Origin: Oryzias latipes
Taxonomy: Eukaryota; Chordata; Actinopteri; Beloniformes; Adrianichthyidae
Assembly: GCF_002234675.1 (NCBI RefSeq)
Contig: NC_019863.2
Coordinates: 3,834,609 to 3,898,608 of the forward strand
Length of the DNA stretch: 64,000 nt
Direction of reading: 5' to 3'
The notes under the pieces are model-generated. The model did not search any database and was not told the DNA's origin. It saw nothing but the letters and a program-made list of their open reading frames with translations. A program made the translations under genes and the position numbers. The first letter of the stretch is position 1; every line of letters starts with the position of its first letter. Shown piece after piece: positions 44,301-54,815 of the stretch.

Positions 44301-47300
44301 GTGTTCACTCATTTGAAGTAGGACAGTAGAAGTTTTAAGGCTACAAAACCCTTAACGACACACTTTATACACTTTCACTCTTGTTTGAAGATGCACTCAG
44401 ATGAAAATCGTGATTGTGTTTTTAACATGTTCTTGTGGCATTTTTCTGATGATGGAGGACACAAAGAAAATTAAGCTTAAAATGTCATTTCTGAGCATTT
44501 CTTTGTTTAAATCGTTGTGAATCAGGAGCAGACGAGAAAATGCACTTTGAAAAAGCTTGTCTGCAGCTGCATTCTGATCATCCATTTGCAGACAAATAGA
44601 TCCATGTACGTCTTTGTTTTCCTCATCTGAGCTAAAATCTGGATCAGAACTGTGCGGCTGGATAGCTCCAACATTGCTCACCATTTCTGTTGCACGGCTG
44701 GGGGTGTGAGCTAGCAGGAGCATGTAAACAAATGAATGATGGGAAAAGGAAGAGGGCTTACTCTGTACTATGCCTACACAATAAATCGCAAATTTATCGT
44801 CATTGCGATATCAAAACTGTGCAATACACATATCGCAAAAGTCATCAAAAATTGCAATAAATGGTTAGCTCAAATTTGCTAAAACAATCTTATGGCAGCT
44901 TGAAGTATTTAACGAATCAAATAAATTCCTTTATGCATTAGACCAATGCATAAAGGAATTTACCAATCGGACGGAGCGCTTTTATGTCAGATGCTCCCCT
45001 CCTTTGTCGACAAGGGTCATTTGTATTGAGGTAAAAATGGGTCTAAATAGACGAGCTGTAGATTTGTTGTAAGAACTTCTAAAATAGAGTGAAAACTTGC
45101 GCACCAAAAATCTGCATCTGTGCGTAAAACTCTACTGTAAAGTTTGACAAACAAAATCAGAACTGACAAATTCTCAAATCTCAAATATTTTGTGTTAACA
45201 CAGAGAGTGAACTACAAATGCATTTCTAAAGAAACAGATTGTTTTTTCTGCACCTTGATGAGAAGTCGAGCTGTACATGCAGACACTGCAGCAGCGAGAC
45301 GGCTGCCAAGGGACCGTCAACAAAGTGCAACCTCCGTGAAAACATTCTGTTAAAAACCAATCTCTCAAAAATGAATAAATGTCTACATTTATATGAGCTG
45401 GTAATGAAGACTTGTCAGCATATTCATGCTTCAATCAATATTTTGTGAGAAATTACATTTTCAATATATTTTATATAGTTTTTCACATTTTAAGAGATAT
45501 GATTCATAAGAGGTGCTCAATAGTTCTAAAGATACTAAAGCTAATGTAACCAAACTTTCTGTACTGACTAATCATGACCCTATTGTCTTACTACAACAAA
45601 GATAGTCAGAAAATTACTTTAGCTTCAGTATCTTTATTGAGTATTTTTGAGCAAATATGATCCATATTTAAATTTTAAAAAATTCTTAAAAATAAACAAA
45701 GGGAATTTATGTCAATCTTTGTCGTAGTAGATCAGTTTTGACACAAGTTTGTCGCAAGGAATGTGTCAGAAGTCAGACCGTAGTTGTAGCGCACTCGTAA
45801 TTTGCCCCACCACATGCAGAGGCACATTTGAGCAGATGTAATCACAGATTTGAGGTTATAACTCTTAATGAACACATGCAAATGGGAATTTGTCAGTTCT
45901 GATTTTGTTTGTCAGACTTTACTGCAGAAGATATTACACACAGATGCAGATTTTTGGTGCACAAGTTTTCACATTCTGTTTTCAAAGTTCTCATATCAAA
46001 TCTACAAGCTCGTCCATTTTGGAACATTATTACCTTCATACATTTGGAGTTTAATTTGAGTCATGTTGACTCTTGTTTAAATTTAACTGTTGGAACGTGG
46101 AAGGGGCATGTCAATGATCTATGAAATAATCAATGAGACGCGAGCGCACACGCACGCAGGCAGACACACACACTCGCGCACATACTCATGAAACGCGAGC
46201 ACGTACACTCTCACGTGATGCCTGTCTGTGAGGCGGCCACTGCGTATGAGAAGAATAGGGAAAGCCAGTGGCTAAAATGCGTGGAGGGGGAGGGGCCTAG
46301 AGATAATCGAGTGCGCGTAAACATCTGTGGGAAGGAAACGGAGACAAATATAACAACCTGATATGTGCGTCTGAACTATGAGTAAGTGAACTATTAATTC
46401 GTTCTTCCGACCTGCGGCTAGTGTACCAGTGCCAGAGTGTACAGCAGGGGTCTCAAACTCGCGGCCCGCAGGCTATTTGCGGCCCTCAAGATGATATTTT
46501 GCGGTCCCCGCCTTAATATGAAGGTTTAATGTTACTGCAGCCCGCCAGTTTGTATGAATGACACTTTCATTGTCGTGCACGGAGATGACCAACCAATCAC
46601 AGTGGGGTAAATGACTCTTGGGGGCGTGGCAATGACCGGGTTTGAAAGCAGGAAACCTGACAGCTCCCTCCCCGGACCACATTAAGGAGTTCCTTACTTT
46701 CCTTTAGAACACATTTATTTGCTCGTAATTTTCTACATACATGCAGCCCGTGCTGAACTTTTCTCTGGGCCGCACAGAACCGGAGGAAGGTTTAGGTTTT
46801 GGTTACGGCGGCGGATCAAACGGTTATGGACGGCTGTTACGGCAGCACACCGCTCCCGCGGGAGTCGGGTCAGCTGAGGAGAATAAATGTCCCACACTTA
46901 CATGCGTGACAGCTAACGGGGCTTGAACTTTAAACACGCTCGAGCAAAAACAACATTAGTTTTAGACTCACTGAAAATACGTGGGGAAAATGCAACGATA
47001 GACGTGTTTGAGATGAACCGGCACCTCGCCTGGATCGTTGGGGAGACCAGGCGGGGGGGCTGTGAGATGAAAGCGAATCTGCAGCAAGACTGAAGGAGAA
47101 CAGGAAATTGGAGTTGTCCTTAATTAATTAATTAATTTAGTTTTAATATTCTTCTCCCCCTTAGTGTGATCTGTGTTATTATATATTTTTTGATTATTTC
47201 AATGTTTTGTGATGTATGTAGCCTTTTTTAATGAATTGGTATTTTAAATTATTTTTATTAATCACTCCACTACACAAACCATCAGGACACATGTCCCATA

Positions 47301-50300
47301 ATGCATTGTTTTGTAGTCTGTAGGGCAGCTTTCAGTCAGTTCAGTTTCCAGCTGTGTTCGGGTAGGTTTGACCCTTGCTCCCACCCCTTTCTCGCGATAT
47401 TTTTGTGATGATTGACAGTTGATGTTGGAGCAAAAACAAAAATATATGTCACACACCAGCTGATCTGTGCAGCGTTACGTTCACCTGGGTGATCTCAAAC
47501 ACACTTATTGTGCATCTTGGCTGCACCTATTTGGTGTCACCAAGATAAATTTCCATCCGTTTTCTTTACTATTTGTACTGTCATGACAGCGATGGTGCTG
47601 TCAGTTTACCTTCTTGTTGCATCTTCAAAAGGGCAGAATAAAATGTGACACTGAATTAGAAACAGCACATTGTAATTTCTGCATCTATTATTAAAGTATT
47701 TATTAGTAATACAGTGGAAATTAGTAGATTTGGTTAGCATGTTGATTTACGGTATGCGCCCCTAAATTTTCTGGTTGTGCCCCTAAAACTTTCAGTTGGG
47801 GGCCACTGTGCTCCTAGTGAAAAAAAGTTAGTCTGGAGCCCTGCAACCCAGTCATGGTCTTAGGAAAAACTCAAGACTACAAAATTCTAATGAACAGGCA
47901 TTCAACCACAGGTGAGTCTAATGATTAATTTAAGAGGTGTTCAGCACACGGGTGACTAGAAAAGGGCATTTCTTAACAAAGAAAAGCCCCTCCCATTTCA
48001 TGCTGTCAGCAATGGCTCCCCATGGAAAAGAAATGTCACAAAATCATTTCTTTGCACAAAAAAGGTGAGAGCTACAAGAAGACCAGCAAAGCTTTACACA
48101 TCAGTCAACATATAGCAAAAGTGATCCAAAAATGTATGAAAGATGGAAGTGCAACCATCTCCATCTCCATCCAAGCGTCCACATAAGCCAACATCCCAAC
48201 AGGCGCATCTTCCGATGAGAAGCGATGAAGAAAATCGCCGTGCAAGTTCACTGCAGTTAGTTCAAGCAGTAGAACGCCAAACTGGAGCGATTGTTTCCTG
48301 TGACACCACACTGCAGAGGAATGGCTGCATGGTTATCATCCAGGAAGGAAGCCTCTCCTAAAACCCATGCACAAAAAAGCACATCTAGAATTTGCTAGAC
48401 CCCATGCTGAAAAAGATGAAGACTATAGGGACTCAATACTCTGGAGCGACGAGACAAAGATCACCGTGTTTGGAACACATGGTTTTAAAATTGTATGGTG
48501 TAGCAAAGGTGAGGATGTCAAAGAAAAATGCATGGTGCCTACAGTGAAACACGGTGGTGGCAGTGTCCTTATGTGGGGCCGCATGAGTGCTGCTGATATG
48601 GGGGGGCTGCATTTCCAGCTTTCATCTGCCTGCCCAGCTGTTGGACAGGACAAGTTAAAAAATAAAATAAAAAAATAAAAACCTCAACAATGTACTGCTC
48701 TATACTGAAGGAGAAGATGCTGCCATCACTTCATGCACTTGGTTGTCGAGCACTTTTCCAACATGACAATGATTCAAAACCCACTTCTAAAGCTACTGTT
48801 GCATTTCTGAAGAAGAACAGGCTGAAAGTGATCGAATGGCAAAGTTTGTCTCCTGATCTGAACCCAATCGCACACCTGAGGGGAATTCTGAAGAACAAGT
48901 TGAGCATCACTCTCCATCCAGGATCCAGGCTCTGAAAGAGGTTCTTCTTGAAGAATGGACAAAGATAGATGTTGTAATACGTCACCAGCTTGTTCATTCC
49001 AGGCCTAGAAGACTTGGTTCTGTCCTTAAAAATCACGGTGCTCACACAAAATACTAGATGTAGTAGTTTTTGTTGCAGGGTGTATTCATTTTTGCTCCAA
49101 CCAATTTTGCACTTGCAACTGAAGATTATGTGATCCAAGTTAGATCATTAACCTTAATTTCATGTTATGGAGTTAAATAAGTGTTCAATAAAACTCAACC
49201 TTGTGGAAAGTTTAAAAATGTTTCTTTTGTTCATTGAGCTAATGATTAAATTAGTATTTATTAGAGGGGGTGTACTCGTTTCATGCTGAGCACCGTATGT
49301 TGACTCTTATTTAAATTAAAGTGTTGCAGTGAAATGAAAATGATGTATTTAGTTATTTTGCTATTCCTTCACGTATCACAAGTTATATCACCATTGTAAT
49401 GTTGATCACTGATATCACAAATCACAAGTTTTCCTCATATAGTGCAGGCTTACTTTGCACCAACAGTCGTACCAACAACTCAGAGGTGAATTTCTAATGA
49501 AGTCCTGCTGCTCTGCAGAAGCCATGTCCCAGAAAAAGACTCAGGTTTTTTTAAATTTGGGTAAAAACGGCATTATCAGAGTTAAAAGACCACAAGGAAC
49601 ACTTTGACACCAGATCAAAAGATGATCAGAGTGGAAATTTAAACTCTGAAAGTTCAAACTTTCATTAAAAAATTAAGTCCAGCATTATGAAATGAAAACA
49701 AAGATCTGATTGTGATTGAAGATTTATGTCACTGGCTGTTTGAACAGGAGAATAATTGACAGTGCTCCACAGCCAATCAGGACACAGAACACTGAAAAAA
49801 AGGCACGCAAAACTGAACTGAAGAAAATCCACGAAAACAGTGAGACTGAAAAGTGAACTGCGATACAGCGAGGGAACGCTATATAGAGAAAAACTAGGAT
49901 AATGTAAAAGGATAAAAATATTTTTCAATTGTCTAAAGTACATTTACGACTATCAACACTAAAAAAGGTAGAGAAAACATGAGTTTAGGACTTACTCTAG
50001 TATCTGCCTTTGGCTCTGAGGTGTAACTTTGGGTTTCTCTGAGGGGGGAGCGCTTGTCCTCTGTGTGGGGGCCTCCAAACTCCTCATCAGATCTGCTTGA
50101 GATGCAGCCACTATCCACAATCTCTCTCTGTGCAAAGGTTAACCTGAGCACCTCAGCCTCACCGGTGGAGGGGGTAAGAGGGGAAGGCTCAGCTTTTGCC
50201 TCCCCCCTGGGGATGGTAGCAGTGCTGAGCTCTGATGCTGTGTTGCCAAGGGCTGCAATCAGTGCCTTCCTGCAGATAGCCTTGGATCCCTCCTCAGGTG

Positions 50301-50803
50301 TCCTTTCTTTCTTCTTCAAAATAAAAGAATGAGATGGCGTTGTCGACACTTGCTGGATCTCTGGGGGTTGAAGCTCTTTGGGAGATACATTCATATCCTG
50401 TGGAACAGCATGAAGAAATCAGTAATTGATTCATGCACCAGGAAAAAAAATTCCCAAAGCTGAAATGAACTCAAACTGAAATAAAAATAAAATAGTGAAA
50501 AGTGACCTCTGACGCTGTGAATATTTGGGAATCATCCCTGAAGAGCTTCTGCCTGATTTTGTCTAGAGATTCTTCACTTTCATGGAGGACTTCTGCTTTC
50601 CTTTTAGGAGTGTCCAGACTCAGAGCTCCAAAACTTTCAGATCCAGGAGAGTCGCTTTGACGCAAAATACTTGACCCTTCCTTTTTCTGTATTTTCCATG
50701 GAGACGGTTTCTTTGAGCCAGAACCTTTTCTCTGGGGGCGTGAGGGTGTGGCGGCTGCACCGTGTAACCACTGAAATGACACCTTCTTCCTGTCCCTGTC
50801 CAT
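38375..50803 (-). CDS. tatdn2: TATDN2, TatD-family metal-dependent nuclease (6 coding exons)
   Basis: Coding exons, minus strand: 50803-50507, 50397-49996, 44234-43365, 42924-42797, 41274-41091, 38515-38375. GT/AG borders and phases close to 673 residues plus stop (human about 761). The first about 400 residues are a poorly conserved Ser/Pro-rich tail. The TatD barrel then follows: [11 protein letters not shown] (HxH metal site, about 408), [19 protein letters not shown] (metal-binding Glu, about 507), [17 protein letters not shown] (His), [12 protein letters not shown] (His across an exon junction), [13 protein letters not shown] (catalytic Asp, about 621) and a C-terminal helix ending NTTELYGI. 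All expected catalytic residues are present, so the enzyme should be active. TatD proteins are 3'-5' DNA/RNA exonucleases. The start [13 protein letters not shown] was chosen as the only ATG compatible with the family's basic N-terminus; a 5' non-coding exon probably lies further right. The 5.8-kb intron 2 holds a nest of transposons. Confidence 0.94.
39265..39510. repeat. Dispersed repeat (type B), copy 2
   Basis: Same family and orientation as 6010-6275: catcatcagaagggggg, caacggccacgcccatgtag, ggaaacagaggcttcagata, acacttaggttgtgggattt, cattaaaacaccactgg. It lies in TATDN2 intron 5. Confidence 0.75.
39656..41045. mobile_element. hAT-like element (about 1.4 kb) in TATDN2 intron 5
   Basis: The left end cagggctcgacatagcc and the right end (caggggttgacatagccc read on the minus strand from 41045) are inverted termini of hAT type. 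Inner flanks mention the same ggcc-rich words (ctggcccggtcc left, actggccctgtgggccagtg right). Outside, related sequences stand on both sides (taatagtaagcaaagtaata left, taatagcaaagtaatag right), which may include the target duplication. It carries an open frame of 145 residues (39803-40240, plus) of unknown origin and a nested MITE at 40383-40765. Confidence 0.7.
40383..40765 (-). mobile_element. MITE (cgatat family), nested in the hAT-like element
   Basis: It begins agacctgcacaatatgagga and continues gcgataacgatataatttgc, the reverse complement of the right end of the full copy at 52097-52507. It contains the shared ccatctgattggtcaa motifs. The distal end is degraded. Confidence 0.75.
41395..41720. 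repeat. Dispersed repeat (type A) in TATDN2 intron 4
   Basis: The text agcatttcatccattcacac, gtgttcctctaaaaacctgt and cattgtgatgtcacaaagtg resembles the fragment at 4855-5095 and other fish repeats of this class. Borders are uncertain. Confidence 0.45.
44397..44723 (-). mobile_element. Coding relic of a dispersed repeat next to TATDN2 exon 3
   Basis: A 108-residue frame beginning near [18 protein letters not shown] resembles the broken plus-strand frame at 11100-11200 (IQP, DEEN-DAHGS), and both are followed by acaagaacatgttaaaa. It is therefore a repeat fragment rather than an extra TATDN2 exon. The phases of the flanking exons already join without it. Confidence 0.5.
45045..46065. mobile_element. 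Fold-back type element with about 150-bp inverted arms
   Basis: The left arm (about 45055-45180: gacgagctgtagatttg ... caccaaaaatctgcatctgt ... caaaatcagaactgacaaat) is the reverse complement of about 45890-46020 with scattered mismatches. The roughly 700-bp centre is non-coding. It interrupts the MITE above. Confidence 0.75.
46445..47843. mobile_element. Composite of two hAT-type ends
   Basis: At 46445 begins caggggtctcaaactcgcgg, a hAT-type terminus rich in cggcc words. At 47843 ends a different one (minus strand: cagggctccagactaacttt). The two do not match each other, so this is probably two truncated elements side by side. The interior (46740-46930) is GC-rich with no recognisable protein. 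Confidence 0.5.
47846..49296 (+). mobile_element. Degenerate Tc1-family transposon
   Basis: Broken transposase frames on the plus strand: [13 protein letters not shown] (48011 onward), [29 protein letters not shown] (48437-48478, catalytic Asp block), [28 protein letters not shown] (second Asp block) and [16 protein letters not shown] (third block). The left non-coding part has acaggtgagtctaatgatta, and the right end has ggggtgtactcgtttcatgc, both typical of Tc1 elements. Several frameshifts and an A-rich insertion near 48655-48680 make it inactive. It lies antisense in TATDN2 intron 2. Confidence 0.9.
49490..49640. repeat. Dispersed repeat fragment in TATDN2 intron 2
   Basis: It matches 33150-33345: atttctaatgaagtcctgct, gcagaagccatgtccc, agttaaaagaccacaaggaa, cagatcaaaagatgatcaga. 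Confidence 0.65.
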
Positions 50804-51593
50804 CTCTGAGCTCCAACACACAGAGGACAACAGGAATCATTTAATCAGTCTGTAACAGCTGTTTGTGGGCATAACACGGATCTCAAACTGCACATGTTAA
50901 CTTCCTAAATAAACTTCTCATTTCTCCATGTTCTGTCAGATTTTTCAGTCTTGTTTTTGTTCATTTTACGCCTTTTCTTTTGAGTTCCTGCTTTGCAGCT
51001 CAACACATCTACAGAGGAAACCATCTAAATACATAACTAAAGTAGATGTAGTGATACTTCAAAGGAAAAGTAGTAGAATTAAAACACAGTAATCTGAATA
51101 AATGTTCACGTAAACAATAAATAGAGATTGTGGTTTTAAGGTCAAAGCTGAGCTGTATACTCAGCTACAGCCTACTATGCATGTGACAAAAACAAGCCAT
51201 AAGAATAATTCATACCCACCAGGATTTTATTCTGTGAATCAAAATTACTAAAGGTTAAAGATTTAATAAAACATAATACAATGCAAATTAAGGATTAAGT
51301 CAATAACTTTTAAAAACTTTTATGATGGCTAATGTTAATAATGATCTTTTTATGAATTATCTGCAGCTATTCTGGGGATCCAGTATGTGGATTTTATTGG
51401 GTTTCTATGGAATAAACTGTCAAAATGTTACAAACAAACATTAATAACAGGATGAAACAGTGTGGTTAAATAGAAGCTCATCTAAAATGTACACAAGTAA
51501 AAGTAAGAAGTGCAGAAAAAAATACAATTTACTTATAAAACTAAATGCAAGTGGTTACATTCCACCTTTGCTTCACAATAACTGCGTGGTTTT

Positions 51594-51707
51594 ACCCTCT
51601 TGAGACCTGGCGTCCACATGTGTGGACATCCCATTGTGGGCTAAATTACCACTATAATTAATTCGGATACTTGGGGCAGACAAAAGCTCGGGTCTCAAGA
51701 GGTTGAG
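51594..51707. mobile_element. Very short MITE (about 110 bp)
   Basis: The left end accctcttgagacctggcg and the right end cgggtctcaagaggttg are inverted copies of cctcttgagacc. The interior contains a small palindrome, ccacatgtgtgg. Confidence 0.65.
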
Positions 51708-52096
51708 AGAATAAACTGTAATCAAAATCTTTGAAATAGTGCTGGAAGTGAGATGAAATGTTCTCCTAAACCAGGGGTCTGCAATCCAAAGCTGTAAAGA
51801 GCCATGTTCAGTCCAGTTTCTAACAGACCAAATCCCAGTGAGAGCTGCAAAGACCAACTTTAGTGTTTAGAAGAATATACGTTATGTTTTTGTGTCCATT
51901 GAGCCATGTAATTCTTAAATACTTACAATAATTGCATCCTAACAGTGTTTCTTTAACTGATGACAACTTTTTACTTTTGACAGGAGCACATACAAGATCC
52001 TTTCAAAATAAAACGCAGACTGTGTTAAATCAGTTCCTCCTGCTGCAGCAGATTTACTTCAATAAAAATATGAAAGAAAGTTAAAATAATAATAAT

Positions 52097-52507
52097 TAGG
52101 CCTGCACAATATACCGCAAATTTATCTTTATCGCAAGATCAAGCTGTGCAATATGCATATCGCAAAACACAGCAAAAAATGCAATAAATGGTTACCTTAA
52201 ATATGCTAAAACAATCTTATGGCAGCTTAAATTATTTAACGAATCAAATAAATCCCTTTATGCATTTGACCAATCGGATAGAGCCTTTAACGTTGTTGAC
52301 CAATCAGATGGAGCCCTTTTATGTTAGATGTTCCATCGTATGTCAACAAGGGTCATTTGGAGTACAATTCTTAAACTGTTGCAATAAAATGGGAGTGATG
52401 TTTTTGGTTGTTTCGCTATTTGTTTATATACCGCAAATTATATCGTTATCGCAATATTAATCCCTCATATCGCATGTCGCAAGTTTTCCTCATATCGTGC
52501 AGCCCTA
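52097..52507 (+). mobile_element. cgatat-family MITE, full-length copy (about 410 bp)
   Basis: Inverted ends are taggcctgcacaatataccg (left) and tcctcatatcgtgcagcccta (right, read inverted as agggctgcacgatatgagga). The interior has repeated gaccaatcggat and gaccaatcagat motifs and no ORF. It is related to 40383-40765 (inverted) and to the split copy at 44772-49458. Confidence 0.8.
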
Positions 52508-52849
52508 ATAATAATAAATGAAATACATTTTCTATTATAAATACTTTGGTGCCCGTTCATTCTTTTCTACTTTTACTATTGATTTTAACCAAGACTGGTG
52601 TAAATTCAAGTTTTAATAAAATTCTATACATCCAAATATGTAATAATATACCGTACTTAAAGAATTTTGCCTCTGAACAGCAACCACACTACATGATGAT
52701 GATGTGCCCAAAGCTTACAGTAAATTAACCATTTTATCATTGTTTTGATCATTTATCCGACATGTTAAAATCTAAACATATATGACAAAACTTAATATCC
52801 TAAAAAAGAAAAGAAACTGAAACTTAAAAACACTGTATTTACCTAAATT

Positions 52850-53560
52850 ATTATCTTAGCAATTTCCCTTAAGTCAAAGAGCCAAAAATGGAGGGCTAAC
52901 GCGATAGGAGCCTTCCTTCCCAATGAATGAAGCTTTTCTTGGCTTCCAGATCATCAAATGTAAAGCCGGCGCTAAAAATAAAAACAACTGTTTTTAGTTA
53001 TAAACGCTTTCTGTGTTCGCTTGGCCGGTTTTCAATCACTGATTATTCAAGTGAACATCTGAAAGAGTTTGGGCGCCGAAAATGCTCATTTAGCGCCTTT
53101 AGTTAGCTAATATTGTTAGCTAACAAAACGGCAGTTGGAGTTTTGGTTGGAGCTTTATCAGGAGTTTACGGCCTCAAAATAACCTCAACTCTCCGTTTAC
53201 ATAAGTCTGTCTGTCGACTATATATGTGTTTCATGTAGTTTGGAAACTCTTTACTAAACAGTAACCGAAGAATGAAGCGAAAAGCAGGAGAGGAAGGAAC
53301 ATTGCGGTGTTGTTTGTTACCTCGTGTCGTGTCAGCCTTCAGAGTTTGTGAGGATTTTTAAAAATAAAATAAACCTAAAAAAACAAAAACTTAAAAACAT
53401 ATAAAACTGGGTGTCACCAACCTTTACCTGTTAACTTCACTGTGGAAACAGAAAATGTTTTTAAATTATATTCTTTTTCGGAAGAACGTAAAATGGTACG
53501 TAAAATTATTTTATGAACCAAATCTCGCGAGAGTTTAAATACACGGCTCTCATCTGCTCA
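52850..53560 (-). promoter_or_regulatory. Candidate TATDN2 promoter and 5' non-coding exon
   Basis: No gene lies between TATDN2 exon 1 and VHL, and the TATDN2 start codon is preceded by an acceptor-like ctcag. A donor-like cacgag|gtaaca occurs on the minus strand at about 53321, next to modest CpG content. This is inference only. Confidence 0.25.
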
Positions 53561-54584
53561 TTTATTTTATCTGTCTGTTAGTTGTTGTTTTTTATTTGTT
53601 CCACTATTGGAAGAGTACACAATGCAAAACATATAAGGCCAGGTCCTGATGGTTTAAATAAAAATGTGCTTAAATTACATTTTCAAACATTTAAAATATT
53701 AGAGCTGGAGTCTTTGCTTTAGAGCAACTTTCCTACCGTTTTTCAGCCGTTCATGTCAATTTCTCACTAAACAGCCCAAAGTTTAAGCTCTAGAAAAACA
53801 AGACACTGATATGTGCTTATGTTATTATTATGATAAATCTAGATGAAATGTTGTGTTTAGCATAAATAAAACATAAAGACTAAATTGGCCTTTTTTTTTC
53901 AAAATGGAAAATGGCTTGTAACTTTTGGCAGAGGCGACTTGTTTTTGGGACAAACACACCTTGTGTCATAAGATAATCTCAATGGAGCTACTGTAGTAGT
54001 GGGTCATGGGTTGTCAGAAATGACAGGGGGGAAAAATACAGACTGATGTGCATTTGAACCAATTTGTACTTCTAACAAACAAAAATCACATCCCAGCTAA
54101 TTAGGTGACATATTTTTCTAAGCATAAGGTGCAATTAAAATCCTTGACTTTATTCAAAAACAGAAGATCTGCCTCATGACCGGTGTGCCTAAATTCTGGT
54201 TGGTCTTGGTGACTTCCAGTGGATTTCCTGTGGTACAGGAATCTGTAAAAGGTTTTTAGTTTGACTTGTGATTCACATTGCCCTTCAACTGTTTGTCAGG
54301 GAGTTGAATACAATTGAAATGGTTTATTTCAAGCAAAACAAAAATAGAACTAAGGCTCTTATGCATACAGAACATGACACATTGAAACCATTAAATATTA
54401 CTTTGGTCAAAAGGAGTTTATTTAATTAATTGCTTGAAAGTAAGTCAGAGGAAGGAAAATAATACCCCCTGTTATCTTTTACTTGCCTTTGTTATTTTCT
54501 TTGCATAAATCCTGTTTTTAGGCCAGAGGTTTGAGTTAGTTTACCAGTTAGTTCACTTTTTATTTTTATTTTTCTATGGTGGGA
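53561..54584. other. Intergenic DNA, nothing assigned
   Basis: AT-rich sequence without exons or clear repeats. Confidence 0.45.
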
Positions 54585-54815
54585 GGAAGCCAGGGACTCC
54601 AGCTTCCTCCCACTGTCCAAAAACATGCATCATAGGCCAATTGGTGACTCTAAATTGTCCATAGGTGTGAATGTGAGTGTGATTAGTGACTCTGGGACAG
54701 ACTGGCGACTTGTCCAGGATGTCCCCTGCCTTTCCTCCGCAAGTGGCTGGGATAGGCTCCAGCAGCCCCGTGACCCTAAAAGGGACAAAACGGGTTTAGA
54801 AGATGAATTAGCTTT
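54585..54815 (+). mobile_element. 3' part of the tRNA-headed SINE-like retroposon
   Basis: ccagcttcctcccactgtcc, ggccaattggtgactctaaa, gacttgtccaggatgtcccc and ctgggataggctccagcagc match the body of the 26412 and 34306 copies; the head is missing. Confidence 0.75.

Larger units (their letters stand above)
44772..49458 (+). mobile_element. cgatat-family MITE split by later insertions
   Basis: The left half 44772-45030 (cctacacaataaatcgcaaa ... gacaagggtcatttgtattg) and the right part 49297-49458 (aaatgatgtatttagttatt ... aagttttcctcatatagtgc) together match the intact copy at 52097-52507. The roughly 4.3 kb between them is made of other elements (fold-back, hAT ends, Tc1). Confidence 0.7.
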
